Below are positions 53,428 to 64,000 of a stretch of DNA of 64,000 bases, one piece after another. The stretch comes from Myxococcus guangdongensis (GTDB lineage: Bacteria; Myxococcota; Myxococcia; Myxococcales; Myxococcaceae). The position numbers and the translations under genes are program-made. The stretch spans positions 124,001-188,000 of the forward strand of contig NZ_JAJVKW010000002.1 of assembly GCF_024198255.1 (NCBI RefSeq). The letters are read 5' to 3'. Each line of letters begins with the position of its first letter. Within the stretch, counting starts at the first letter, position 1. Below the pieces are notes generated by a model. That model ran no database searches. It was not told the DNA's origin and worked only from the letters and a program-made list of their open reading frames with translations.

Positions 53428-53844
53428 ATGCGCACGCTCGAAGACGCGATTGCCCTCGCGGTGGAGGCGCACCGCGGGCAGCGGGACAAGGCCGGACAGC
53501 CCTACATCCTGCACCCGCTGCGGTTGATGCTGAAGCTGGAGACGGACGAGGAGCGCACCGTCGCCATCCTCCACGACGTGGTGGAGGACACGCCCTGGAC
53601 GATTGAGCGCCTGCGCGAGCAGGGCTACGCGGAGCCCATCCTGCGCGCGCTGGACGGCCTCACCCGTCGCCAGGAGGAGTCCTACGAGGCCTTCATCGAG
53701 CGGCTGCGTCCGGACCCGCTGGCGCGCCGGGTGAAGCTGGCGGACCTGGAGGACAACATGGACGTGCGCCGGCTCACCCAGGTGACGGCGAAGGACATGG
53801 ACCGGCTGGCGCGCTACCGCGCCGCCTGGGCCCGCCTGAAGTAG
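53428..53844 (+). CDS. Small HD-domain (SpoT/Mesh1-like) alarmone hydrolase-type protein
   Basis: 138 aa. Consists only of the metal-dependent HD domain of the RelA/SpoT hydrolase half: HRGQRDKAGQPYILHPLRL (His29), AILHDVVEDT with the HD (49-50) and ED (53-54) residues, and KLADLEDN with Asp106. The synthetase, TGS and ACT domains are absent. Stand-alone members (Mesh1-like) hydrolyse ppGpp; this one is shorter than Mesh1, so activity is not assured. Single gene between the pilin operon and acnA. Confidence 0.82.
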   Translation: MRTLEDAIALAVEAHRGQRDKAGQPYILHPLRLMLKLETDEERTVAILHDVVEDTPWTIERLREQGYAEPILRALDGLTRRQEESYEAFIERLRPDPLARRVKLADLEDNMDVRRLTQVTAKDMDRLARYRAAWARLK

Positions 53845-53857
53845 CGCTGAAGACACC

Positions 53858-53892
53858 ACGGCCCGGAGCGCCGCGTGGGCACTCCGGGCCGT
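53858..53892. terminator. Bidirectional terminator hairpin
   Basis: Perfect 11-bp stem ACGGCCCGGAG/CTCCGGGCCGT with a 13-nt loop, 13 bp after the HD-domain gene stop, in the intergenic space with convergent acnA. Confidence 0.7.
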
Positions 53893-53901
53893 CGCATGAG
53901 C

Positions 53902-53930
53902 CGGGACCCCGCCGAGGAAAGCGGGGCCCG
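53902..53930. terminator. Second hairpin between the HD gene and acnA
   Basis: Stem CGGG-A-CCCCGC against GCGGGGCCCG (one bulged A) with an 8-nt loop, 25 bp after the acnA stop. On the plus side it is followed by TC-rich TCTCGTCTCTCG. Probably terminates acnA. Confidence 0.55.
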
Positions 53931-53954
53931 TCTCGTCTCTCGTCTTCCCGGGCG

Positions 53955-56690
<2,736 letters not shown>

Positions 56691-56876
56691 GTGCGGTGCC
56701 CTTCCGTGCGCAGGATGTGGGGACTTCTAGGCTCGCCTTTGACGCGTTGCAAAGGGTTCCTGCACACGCATCCGGCGATGGACGGTTGACCCAGCAAGGG
56801 TCCAGCCCCGCTCATCGGAACCATGCGTCCCGCTGGGGGAATGTCGTCCGCGACACCTCTCGCGTCACGGCGGGGT

Positions 56877-56899
56877 GTCCCCCGGACGACCCCGGGGAC
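56877..56899 (-). terminator. Terminator of the PLD gene
   Basis: Stem GTCCCC(C)GG against CCGGGGAC with one bulged C and a 6-nt loop, 6 bp after the phospholipase-D-type gene stop, on the acnA upstream side. Confidence 0.45.
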
Positions 56900-56904
56900 G
56901 GCCC

Positions 56905-58170
56905 TCAGAGCACCTTGCGCAGGGCGTACAGGGCACGCTCCAGGAGCTTTCGCCACAGGGGCCGGCGGCGGAACTCCGCCAGCGTCACCTCGCGGCAGTC
57001 GCCGCAGTCCGTCCGGAAGGACTCCTCGAGTTGCCGGCCCAGGCGCGGGTCGGCGAAGACGGCGTTGACCTCGTGGTTGAAGGCCAGGCTCAGCCGCTCC
57101 AGGTTGAACGAGCCCAGGGTGCCCCAGGCCCCGTCCACGACGGCCGTCTTCGCGTGGAGCACGCCGCGCTGCCACTCGAAGATGCGGACCCCCGCGCCCA
57201 GCAGCTTCTCGTAGAAGGCGCGGGTGACGAACTCCAGAATCGGGTGGTCCGAGCGGGCGTTGAGCAGCAGGCTCACCTCCACGCCCCGCCGGGCCGCGTC
57301 GCGCAGCGCCGTGACGAGCCGCCGGTCCGGCACGAAGTAGGCCGCGGCGATGAGCACGCTCTTTCGCGAGCGCTGGATGGCATGCAGGTACGCCCGGTGG
57401 ATGCTGCGGCGGCTGGACAGCACCGCCAGCCCCACCTGCCCCCGAGCACCCCCGCCCCGCCTGCGCCGCAGCCGCCCCAGGCCCGTGGCCCAGCGGTGGA
57501 AGCGGTCCTGGAACATCATCCGCCACGTGGCGAGGAAGCGGCGCTCCAGCGCGTGCACCGCGGGCCCCTCGATTCGCAGCACGTCATCGCGCCAGCCGCC
57601 GCCCTCCCCCGCCGGCGCCCAGTGCGCGGAGATGTTGACGCCCCCGGTGAAGGCCACCTCCCCGTCGACGATGAGAATCTTCCGGTGGTCCCGGCGCAGC
57701 AGGTGCCGCCAGCCGCGCGACAGGTTGAAGGGCTTGAAGGGGCGGATGTCCACGCCACGCTGGCGCAGGGAGTCGAAGTACGACTTGCGGCTGGTCCACG
57801 AGCCCACCGCGTCGTAGAGCACCTTCACGTGCACGCCCCGCTCGGCGGCCTCCGCGAGCGCCTGGCCGAACAGCTCACCGACGGCGTCGGTGATGAACAT
57901 GTACGTCTCCAGGCGGATGTAGCGTCGGGCCCGGCGGATGGCGTCCAGCATCGCCGGATAGGCCTCCACGCCGTCGCGAAGCAGCTCGCACGCATTGCCC
58001 CGGACCACCGAGTGGCCGCGCGGCAGGTAGTAGCGCGCCAGCAGCAGGCTGGAGACACCAGGGCTCCAGACAGGCGCATGCTCCGGCAGGGGGCCCTGCG
58101 AACAACCGGCCTCGGGCGGCTCCTCGCCCGAGACACCCGTCCTCTCGCTCAAGACCTCCAGGTCGCGCAT
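56905..58170 (-). CDS. Cardiolipin synthase-like phospholipase D family protein
   Basis: 421 aa from the ATG at 58170 (a TAAGG site precedes it). Two intact HKD motifs: His162-x-Lys164-x4-Asp169 (DHRKILIVDGEVAFTGGVNI) and His339-x-Lys341-x4-Asp346 (LHAKTAVVDGAWGTLGSFNL). RLETYMFITDAVGE and GVHVKVLYDAVGSWTSRK are also typical. There is no N-terminal membrane helix, so it resembles ClsB/ClsC rather than ClsA. It probably makes cardiolipin or transfers phosphatidyl groups. An Arg/Gly-rich stretch (LRRRRGGGARG, about 233-244) lies between the halves. Confidence 0.9.
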   Translation of the reverse strand: MRDLEVLSERTGVSGEEPPEAGCSQGPLPEHAPVWSPGVSSLLLARYYLPRGHSVVRGNACELLRDGVEAYPAMLDAIRRARRYIRLETYMFITDAVGELFGQALAEAAERGVHVKVLYDAVGSWTSRKSYFDSLRQRGVDIRPFKPFNLSRGWRHLLRRDHRKILIVDGEVAFTGGVNISAHWAPAGEGGGWRDDVLRIEGPAVHALERRFLATWRMMFQDRFHRWATGLGRLRRRRGGGARGQVGLAVLSSRRSIHRAYLHAIQRSRKSVLIAAAYFVPDRRLVTALRDAARRGVEVSLLLNARSDHPILEFVTRAFYEKLLGAGVRIFEWQRGVLHAKTAVVDGAWGTLGSFNLERLSLAFNHEVNAVFADPRLGRQLEESFRTDCGDCREVTLAEFRRRPLWRKLLERALYALRKVL

Positions 58171-58240
58171 GGCGACCTTACGGTGAGGACGGCCCCTCGC
58201 GCCGGCAACCCGAAGGGGCGCGCGGACGGCCCCTCGGGGT

Positions 58241-58270
58241 GATGCACCGTCCGACAGAGGACGGTGCATC
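58241..58270 (-). terminator. Terminator of the WYL-WYL-FHA operon
   Basis: Perfect 12-bp stem GATGCACCGTCC/GGACGGTGCATC with a 6-nt loop, 20 bp after the FHA gene stop. The PLD gene starts 70 bp beyond it. Confidence 0.7.
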
Positions 58271-58290
58271 CCGGCGGAAACCCGCGCCGA

Positions 58291-59898
58291 CTACAGCCCG
58301 TACTCGCCGCGCTTGTTCTCGGCGCGGGTGGCACACGGCTGGTCGTACTCGGGGAAGTACTGCTTCACGTGGTCCAGGGTGGCGGAGGCCGCCTTGTAGT
58401 TGCCCTGGTTGTAGTACTTCTCCACCTCCAGCAGGAGCTTGGCGCAGGTGCGGTCCAGCTCCTGCTGCGCGGTCTGCATGCGCTCGCGGGCCTCGTAGTA
58501 GAGGTCCGGCTTGGGCTCCGGGTGGGCCTCCAGCATCAGCCACGCCTCGCGGAAGCCCTTCCAGGCCTCGTAGCGGTTGCGGGCGCCGATGTCCGGCGTG
58601 TCGCTGTTCTTGCGGCCGCGCTTGTAGGACTCGCTGGCCTGACGCACCAGCTCCTCGGGGAGCAGGTCCGGCAGGAGCGCGCGCTCCACCCACACGTTCC
58701 AGATGCGCCAGGGGTCCTCGCCCGGCGGGTTCTTCGTGTTGTCGAAGACGATGCGGTTGGGCTCGCCCTTCTTCAGGTGCTGGGCGGGAATCATCAGCTC
58801 CAGGGAGCGGTCCTGGCTGGCGAGCGTGTCTGGGGGCACCTTGCCCACGTCCACGCCGTTGACGCTCACCATCACCTCGTCCTTGGAGATGCCCTGCGCC
58901 TGGTAGTGGAGGATGACCACCGCGCGGGTGGCGGCGGTGTACTCCCACTCGAAGATCTTCATGTCAGGGCGGCTCCACGTCACGTCCGGCCCCAGGCCGA
59001 ACGAGTCGCGGATGGGCTGCCCGGTGAGCATGGCGGGCTCCTCGCCCACCGGCCCCGTGTCCACGCCGCTGAGCACCAGCCAGTACAGGAGGCCGAAGAT
59101 GCCCAGCACCAGCGCCACGGCGCCGCCGATGATGCCGCCGCGCACCATGTTGGTGGCGTCCGCCCAGAACAGCTTCGCGCTGGCGACCAGGCCCGGCGAC
59201 TCGCGGCGGATGCGGGCGCGCTCGGCGGCGGACAGGCCGCTGCCGGCCCCCGCGTTGGAGGTCGGCCTCGAGCGCACGGGCGCGGAACCCCCCGTGCCGG
59301 GACGGGCGCGCGCGGGGGCGGAGGACGCGGCGCGCTCGATGGCCGCGGGGGCCTCCGCCGCCGCGGACGCCGACGCGGGCAGCGCGGCGCGCGCGCCACT
59401 CTGGCCGGCCGGACGCAGCGCCCGGAGGTTGTTGCGCGTGGCGCCCTGGCGCATCTCCGCGAGGGAGTGCTCGTCGGCGCCCTCGGGGGCCAGGGCCACG
59501 CCCTTGTTGCGCTGACGCTTGAGCGCGTCCACGGACACGATGCGCGTGCTGTTCGCGCCCTCCTCGGCGCCGGCGGGTATCTCCTCCTCGCCGGTGGCGG
59601 CGTCGGCCGTCATCAGCGTGAAGACGAACGTCACCGGCCCCAGGGTCAGCTTGTCGCCGTCCTCCAGGGCCTGCGTCTGAACGGAGGTGCCATTGAGCAG
59701 GGTGCCATTGGCGCTGCCCTGGTCCTCGACGCTGTAGGCGTCACCATCGAGGAACAGGCGGCAGTGGCGGCGGGAGACACCTGGGTCGTACAGCACGACG
59801 TCGCATTCGGACGTACGACCGATGAGCACGGAGTCCTGGTCGAAGACGAACTCCTTGCCGGCGTCTTTTCCCTCGGAGATCGTCAGCTGGAAAGGCAT
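58291..59898 (-). CDS. FHA-domain membrane protein
   Basis: 535 aa. Residues 1-95 are a full FHA phosphothreonine-binding domain: IGR (26-28), VSRRH (41-45), SANGTLLNG (62-70). A roughly 150-residue Ala/Ser/Pro/Arg linker follows (about 110-240), then one membrane helix (about 255-280, IIGGAVALVLGIFGLLYWLV). The C-terminal half has a beta-rich ligand-binding-like domain (MKIFEWEYTAATRAVVILHY) and helical TPR-like ends (YNQGNYKAASATLDHVKQY). FHA in the cytoplasm, C-terminus in the periplasm. It follows the PafC-like WYL gene by 6 bp, a regulator-FHA operon. Confidence 0.88.
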   Translation of the reverse strand: MPFQLTISEGKDAGKEFVFDQDSVLIGRTSECDVVLYDPGVSRRHCRLFLDGDAYSVEDQGSANGTLLNGTSVQTQALEDGDKLTLGPVTFVFTLMTADAATGEEEIPAGAEEGANSTRIVSVDALKRQRNKGVALAPEGADEHSLAEMRQGATRNNLRALRPAGQSGARAALPASASAAAEAPAAIERAASSAPARARPGTGGSAPVRSRPTSNAGAGSGLSAAERARIRRESPGLVASAKLFWADATNMVRGGIIGGAVALVLGIFGLLYWLVLSGVDTGPVGEEPAMLTGQPIRDSFGLGPDVTWSRPDMKIFEWEYTAATRAVVILHYQAQGISKDEVMVSVNGVDVGKVPPDTLASQDRSLELMIPAQHLKKGEPNRIVFDNTKNPPGEDPWRIWNVWVERALLPDLLPEELVRQASESYKRGRKNSDTPDIGARNRYEAWKGFREAWLMLEAHPEPKPDLYYEARERMQTAQQELDRTCAKLLLEVEKYYNQGNYKAASATLDHVKQYFPEYDQPCATRAENKRGEYGL

Positions 59899-59904
59899 GG
59901 GGCT

Positions 59905-60834
59905 CTACAATCCTATCGAGGCTCGCGCCGCTCGGGCAACGGCGGCTCGCGCGGAGACGGGTTCCATCACCTCCGCCTCGCCCCCGAAGGACAGCACCCA
60001 CTGCGTGAGCCAGCGCTCGCTGTCGCCGGCCACCAGGACCTCCACGCCCCCGTCTGAGAGCGGGCGGGCGTCCTGTCCGAAGCGCTCCTTCACGTAGGGC
60101 GCCGCCACGGGCGAGAACCGCACGCGGACGGACGCCTCGGAGCGGCTCCGGGCGGGATTGGGGACATCCGCCCGGGCATCGGGCGGGGGGAGGAAGGGGG
60201 TGTCGGTGACGGCCAGGTCCTCCATCCGGTCCAGCCGGAACAGTCGGGCGTCCTGCCGGGTGTGGCAGAAGCCCTGCAGATACCACTGCCCCCGGTGGCT
60301 GAGCAGCTCATACGGGCGCACCCTGCGGGGCTCGGCGGGGCGTCCGGGGCTGGCATACCCGAAGGTGACTTCTCGCCGCTCGAGAATCGCACGGGTGAGC
60401 GGGCCCAGGGCCTGGGGCGCCTCGGTGGAGGCGTCAATCTTCCGGTACATCTCGCGGTAGCGCTCGCGCACCTGGGGCGGCAGCACGCGCTCCAGCTTCT
60501 GGAGGGCGCTCTGCAGCGCGTCCCCGGAGGCCGGCCGGAGCAGCTCCGCCGCGGCGGCCAGGGCCGCGGCCTCCCCCGCCGTCAGCCGGGGCGGGGCGAA
60601 CAGGCGCTGGTCCAGGTCCACATAGACGCGGTCGTTGTCCACGTAGATGTCGATGTAGTCGTCCGGGTTGAAGGGCGGCCGGCCCACGCACGTGAGCAGG
60701 TCCAGCTCCTCCAGCAGGTCCTCCCGGCTGATGTTGAGGGCGCGCGCCAGCGCCTCCACCGTGACGCCGGGGTTCTTGGAGACGTAGGGGACCAGGAACA
60801 GCAGGCGGCGGAGCCGCTCGTGGACGTTGCTCAT
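59905..60834 (-). CDS. WYL-domain transcriptional regulator (PafC-like)
   Basis: 309 aa. N-terminal winged helix (LLFLVPYVSKNPGVTVEALA with LNISREDLLEEL, about residues 8-45), then a middle domain and the WYL domain with the literal motif GQWYLQGFCHTR (about 187-198) and a C-terminal WCX-like extension (VRVRFSPVAAPYVKERF). WYL domains sense ligands or nucleic acid. It overlaps the preceding WYL gene by 4 bp. Paired WYL proteins of this kind (PafB/PafC) activate DNA-damage genes in mycobacteria; the function here is inferred from similarity only. Confidence 0.87.
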   Translation of the reverse strand: MSNVHERLRRLLFLVPYVSKNPGVTVEALARALNISREDLLEELDLLTCVGRPPFNPDDYIDIYVDNDRVYVDLDQRLFAPPRLTAGEAAALAAAAELLRPASGDALQSALQKLERVLPPQVRERYREMYRKIDASTEAPQALGPLTRAILERREVTFGYASPGRPAEPRRVRPYELLSHRGQWYLQGFCHTRQDARLFRLDRMEDLAVTDTPFLPPPDARADVPNPARSRSEASVRVRFSPVAAPYVKERFGQDARPLSDGGVEVLVAGDSERWLTQWVLSFGGEAEVMEPVSARAAVARAARASIGL

Positions 60835-61859
60835 GCGCTCACCTTGTCTTCCTGCGCGTCCGCGTGGCGGTTGGCCACGCGCGCGGCCATCTCCCGCAGG
60901 CGGCCACAGGCGCTCTCCGGTCCCTCCACTACGCAGTCCGCTCCCAGCGACAGGCAGAAGCGCACCAGTCCATCCAGGAAGCTCACCTTGAGGCGGGCCC
61001 GGGTGATGCCCCCCTCGGCCACCTGCTCCAGCACGGCGCCGGGGAACAGGGCCGAGGCGCGCGAGGCCAGCGCGCCCGACAGCCGCAGCACCACCTCCAG
61101 CGGCTCGTGGAAGCGGTGCTGCCACGGGAAGTACGCCACGTGGTTGTCGAGCGAGAAGTCCTCCGGCACCTGGAAGTCCGGGGTGCGCGGGCGCGCGGTG
61201 TTCACCTTCAGCTCGCGCACGCGGTGGACGTGGAAGGTGCGCAGGCCGCCTCTCAGCTGGCAGTGGCCCACCAGCGTCCACACACCGCGGCGGAGCGCGA
61301 GCCCATACGGGTCCACGCGGCGCTGGGTGGCGTTGGGGTGCTTGGGGCTGGCGTAGGAAATCTCCACCCACTTGCGCGCGGCGCACGCGTCCCAGAGCTG
61401 CTCCAGGCGGGCGGAGATCTCCTTCTCCTGGCCCTCCTGGACAGCGCCCAGCTCCATGCGGACCCGGGGGGTGGGCAGCGACTGGCCGGCGAAGAAGCCA
61501 ATCTTGCGCAAGGCGTGCGCCAGGTCATCGCGGCCGGGGAAGGCGCCGGACGTGAGCGCGGCGGAGCCGGCGGCGTAGAGCACGGCCAACTCCTCCTTGG
61601 TGAGGTCCGCCTCCGGCAGATAGTAGGCGTCGCGGTCGACGATGTAGCCGTCGCGGCGCTCGTCATCTCCCTGGACGTAGGTGAGCGGGAAGCCCAGCTC
61701 CACCAGCTCCGCCTTGTCGCGCTCGAACTTGCGCTCGGCGGCGTCGTCCGAGCCTCCGTAATCAGCGGGGAAGTGCTCGCGCAGCTCGGCCCAGGAGATG
61801 GGCTCGCGCGCGTCGAGCAAGAGGGCCACGAGGTCGAGGATGCGTTCGGTGCGGTCCAT
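60831..61859 (-). CDS. WYL-domain transcriptional regulator (PafB-like)
   Basis: 342 aa. Winged helix at the N-terminus (ERILDLVALLLDAREPISWA, then ERKFERDKAELVELGFPL), followed by a WYL domain with the variant VWTLVGHCQLRGG in place of WYL (about 218-230) and the following FHVHRVRELKV. It begins the operon WYL-WYL-FHA, overlapping its partner by 4 bp. Together the two resemble split PafBC. Start ATG at 61859. The upstream 246 bp to the next gene hold the promoter. Confidence 0.87.
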   Translation of the reverse strand: MDRTERILDLVALLLDAREPISWAELREHFPADYGGSDDAAERKFERDKAELVELGFPLTYVQGDDERRDGYIVDRDAYYLPEADLTKEELAVLYAAGSAALTSGAFPGRDDLAHALRKIGFFAGQSLPTPRVRMELGAVQEGQEKEISARLEQLWDACAARKWVEISYASPKHPNATQRRVDPYGLALRRGVWTLVGHCQLRGGLRTFHVHRVRELKVNTARPRTPDFQVPEDFSLDNHVAYFPWQHRFHEPLEVVLRLSGALASRASALFPGAVLEQVAEGGITRARLKVSFLDGLVRFCLSLGADCVVEGPESACGRLREMAARVANRHADAQEDKVSA

Positions 61860-62105
61860 TCGGGAAGGTCGGCGACGATGCCGGGCGGACCCCAGGGGGT
61901 CAAGGAAGGGGCACGTGACAGGAGGAAAACAACGGCCCGGCCCGCACGCGTCCAGGCAGATAGCCAGCCCGGACTGAACAGGCAAGCAGGTAATTAATTG
62001 TGTGATAGTTGCAACACAGGTGGGAAGGTTGAACCCGCCAAGGAGGGCTCGCACTATGGGCGCGACTTGGGATATTCCTGCGCCAGCTTCAGAAGGGACC
62101 TCTCC

Positions 62106-62570
62106 ATGAACCGCACCTTCCGTAACATGGTCGCCGGGCTGGCACTGCTGGTGGGGATGTTGTGCGGGATGATGCCTGCGTCCGCTGAAGCCGAGCCCCT
62201 CTATTTCGCCGTCGAGGTCTGGCGCGACGGGCGACTGGTGGCCCAGCCCAAGCTGCTCGGAGAGACGGGCCGCACGCTGCGCGCCGAGCGCCGCCGCCCG
62301 GGTGCGCCCACGGCGGACTACCGGCTGGTGCTGATGCCGCGCGCCGAGGGCGAGTCCTTCCTCCTCCAGCTGGACCTGCTCCTGCCGGAGGCCAAGGGCC
62401 ACTCGGAGCTGGCGCTGCTCCACGGTCAGCAGCGCAAGCTGCAGCTCGGCCGCGTGCCGGGCGAGCTGGAAGTGTCGCTGCTCCTGATGAAGGTGGACTC
62501 GCCCGAGTTCCGAGCCCTCATGCAGCTGGGCACCGACGGCGGCAAGAGCGGCACCGCCTGCTCCATCTGA
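62106..62570 (+). CDS. Small exported protein, unknown function
   Basis: 154 aa from the ATG at 62106. Signal peptide NRTFRNMVAGLALLVGMLCGMMPASAEA; no lipobox. The mature part is a beta-rich domain with PLYFAVEVWRDGRLVAQP and LLQLDLLLPEAKGHSE, ending with ACSI. No known family. An AT-rich stretch (GGTAATTAATTGTGTGATAG, 61990-62009) about 100 bp upstream is a likely promoter, divergent from the WYL operon. Convergent with proB (10 bp between stops). Confidence 0.75.
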   Translation: MNRTFRNMVAGLALLVGMLCGMMPASAEAEPLYFAVEVWRDGRLVAQPKLLGETGRTLRAERRRPGAPTADYRLVLMPRAEGESFLLQLDLLLPEAKGHSELALLHGQQRKLQLGRVPGELEVSLLLMKVDSPEFRALMQLGTDGGKSGTACSI

Positions 62571-62580
62571 TCCACGCCGG

Positions 62581-63708
62581 CTACAGCACCGCCAGGTCGT
62601 CGCGGTGCACGGCCTCATCCAGGTAGCGGTAGCCCAACACGGACTCGATGTCCGACGTGCGCCTTCCAGCGATGCGTCGCAGCTCGTCCGCGCCGTAGGA
62701 CGCGAGCCCGCGCGCGAACACCTCGCCGGACGCGTCCGCCAGGTCCACCGGGTCTCCCCGGTCGAAGTCGCCCGTCACCAGCTTCACGCCGCTGGGCAAG
62801 AGGCTGCGCTTGCCGTTCACGATGGCCTCGCGCGCGCCGGCGTCCACGGTGAGTGTGCCCAGGGGCCGCAGCGCATGGGCAATCCACGCGGCGCGTGAGC
62901 CCCGGCGCGCGCCGGTGGGCTCGAAGAGGGTGCCCACGGGCTCGCCCTCCAGCACGGCGCGCAGGCGGCCGGGCAAGGCGCCCGAGGTGATGACGCCGCG
63001 GATGCCCTGCTCGGCGGCGCTCGCGGCGGCACGGACCTTGGTCGCCATGCCGCCGGTGCCCACCCCGCTGGAGGTGCCCCCCGCGAGCGCGAGGACGTCC
63101 GGGGTGACCTCCTCCACGGTGTCCAACAAGCGCGCGCCCGCGTCGCGGCGGGGGTCCGCGGTGAACAGGCCCTCCACGTCGGAGAGCAGCACCAGCGCGT
63201 CGGCCTCCACCACGCCGGCCACCAGGCCCGCGAGCGTGTCGTTGTCGCCGAACTTCAGCTCGTCCACGGAGACGGTGTCGTTCTCGTTGATGACGGGCAC
63301 CACGGACGCGGCCAACAGGCGCTCCAGGGTGTGCTTCACGTTGAGGTAGCGCCGCCTGTCGCGCATGTCCTCGTGGGTGAGCAGCACCTGCGCCACCGCC
63401 TGCCTCTGGCTTCCGAAGACGTCCTCGTAGGCCTGCATGAGGCGGCTCTGTCCCACCGCGGCGCACGCCTGCTTGCCCGGGATGTCGCGAGGGCGCGAGC
63501 CCAGGCCCAGCCGCTCCATGCCCAGGGCGATGGCGCCGCTGGACACCACCACCAGCTCGCGGCCCTGGGCCGCCCACAACAGGTCCTCCCCCAGCGCCAC
63601 GAAGTGCTCGCGGTTGAAGCGGCCGGTGGCGTGCGTGAGGGCGTTGGTGCCGATCTTCACCACCACGCGCTTCGCGGCGCGCAGGGCGTTACGTCCCGAG
63701 TGATTCAC
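62581..63708 (-). CDS. proB: Glutamate 5-kinase
   Basis: First step of proline synthesis: phosphorylates glutamate. About 375 aa from the GTG at 63708 (a second GTG lies two codons earlier); the frame is open to 63804 but that N-terminus is not homologous. The amino-acid kinase domain starts RVVVKIGTNAL and includes VVVSSGAIALGMERL, VINENDTVS, FGDNDTLAGLVA, SDVEGLFTADPR and GGTSSGVGTGGMATKVRAA. The C-terminal PUA domain (KRSLLPSGVKLVTGDFDRG) is present. No proA adjoins here. Confidence 0.95.
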   Translation of the reverse strand: MNHSGRNALRAAKRVVVKIGTNALTHATGRFNREHFVALGEDLLWAAQGRELVVVSSGAIALGMERLGLGSRPRDIPGKQACAAVGQSRLMQAYEDVFGSQRQAVAQVLLTHEDMRDRRRYLNVKHTLERLLAASVVPVINENDTVSVDELKFGDNDTLAGLVAGVVEADALVLLSDVEGLFTADPRRDAGARLLDTVEEVTPDVLALAGGTSSGVGTGGMATKVRAAASAAEQGIRGVITSGALPGRLRAVLEGEPVGTLFEPTGARRGSRAAWIAHALRPLGTLTVDAGAREAIVNGKRSLLPSGVKLVTGDFDRGDPVDLADASGEVFARGLASYGADELRRIAGRRTSDIESVLGYRYLDEAVHRDDLAVL

Positions 63709-63871
63709 GTGCACGAGCGTAGGACGGAAAAGGAAACAGGGCGCAAGGGCCGTGTGTTCACTACGGTTCCGGCAACCCGGGCCGGAGGGGCGTGTCAGCC
63801 ACATCGTTGGGGCGCCGTATAAAGTGCCGGGAAGGACGGGGGCAGCCGGCTTCCGTCAGGAGAGCAAGCGT

Positions 63872-64000
63872 TTGAAGGAAATCTTCGGCAACACCCTGGG
63901 CCTCAAGGCGAACGAGCAACACCGGCTGCGGAACACCTTCCGCCGGCGCGTGTCTCCGCACGAAATCGTGTCGCCGGAGCTCGCCCGCCACCTCACCGAG
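63872..64000 (+). CDS. hflX: GTPase HflX, N-terminal fragment
   Basis: Starts with a TTG at 63872 (AGGAG 9 nt upstream) and runs off the end of the window after 43 codons. The product begins LKEIFGNTLGLKANEQHRL and continues RRRVSPHEIVSPELARHLTE, the N-terminal region of ribosome-associated GTPase HflX (usually followed by EIGRQVGVLIDRRG). HflX splits or rescues stalled ribosomes. Divergent from proB, with about 160 bp between. The GTPase domain lies outside the window, so the call relies on this short match. Confidence 0.7.
   Translation, partial: MKEIFGNTLGLKANEQHRLRNTFRRRVSPHEIVSPELARHLTE

Overview
This window looks like the chromosome of a myxobacterium, most likely Myxococcaceae (Myxococcus, Corallococcus or Pyxidicoccus type). 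The inference rests on the very high GC content with stop-poor antisense frames, many lipoproteins, ELWxxDGT repeats, a single-domain response regulator, a PilY1/minor-pilin cluster, and a recA promoter that matches base for base the LexA-binding consensus I recall for Myxococcus xanthus. I saw no rRNA, tRNA, insertion sequence, phage gene or CRISPR array. The window holds about 50 genes, tightly packed, with many 4-bp start/stop overlaps. Only one stretch (23824-24127) exceeds 300 bases without a convincing gene.

Layout. 1-3301: end of a short-chain dehydrogenase, a MurG-like glycosyltransferase, a small membrane protein and a LysR regulator. 3308-7143 (minus): a translation-linked operon running from a HAMP-like membrane protein through fmt and a degenerate AroQ-like protein to rsmB. 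7251-14397: a HEAT-repeat lipoprotein, a FUSC exporter, a hydrolase-fold protein lacking its catalytic residues, a LETM1-like protein and a secreted UPF0173 metallo-hydrolase. 14580-17581: an HSP90-family ATPase translationally coupled to a helical-repeat partner. 17806-24307: a Cys-rich lipoprotein, a MarR-VOC operon, an ELWxxDGT lipoprotein, tex, a GNAT acetyltransferase and a 59-residue peptide resembling a RiPP precursor.

24526-33216 (minus): a PhoD-type phosphatase, recA with its LexA box, a repeat-rich membrane protein, and an operon of a small ORF, glmU and glmS for UDP-GlcNAc synthesis. 33469-45986: gamma-glutamyltransferase, a TatD-like hydrolase, an M3 peptidase, small proteins, a CheY-like receiver, an ABC exporter pair, a VWA protein, an Ig-like lipoprotein, and a YceI-pirin pair in which pirin appears to have a Tat-signal form. 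46244-53844: a GGQ rescue-type factor, then pilY1 and three prepilin-like genes read as one coupled operon, then a mini SpoT-type HD protein. 53955-64000: acnA, a cardiolipin-synthase-like PLD, an operon of two WYL regulators and an FHA protein, a small secreted protein, proB and the start of hflX.

Themes. Several operons join housekeeping genes to unusual partners: a catalytically degraded DHQase fold between fmt and rsmB, and an FHA membrane protein behind a PafBC-like WYL pair. Two folds (AroQ-like and alpha/beta hydrolase) have lost their key catalytic residues while their frames stay intact, which suggests recruited pseudoenzymes. The LexA-box recA and the WYL pair may represent LexA-dependent and LexA-independent arms of the DNA-damage response; this is inference. 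Many gene pairs are separated by strong hairpins, listed as terminators.
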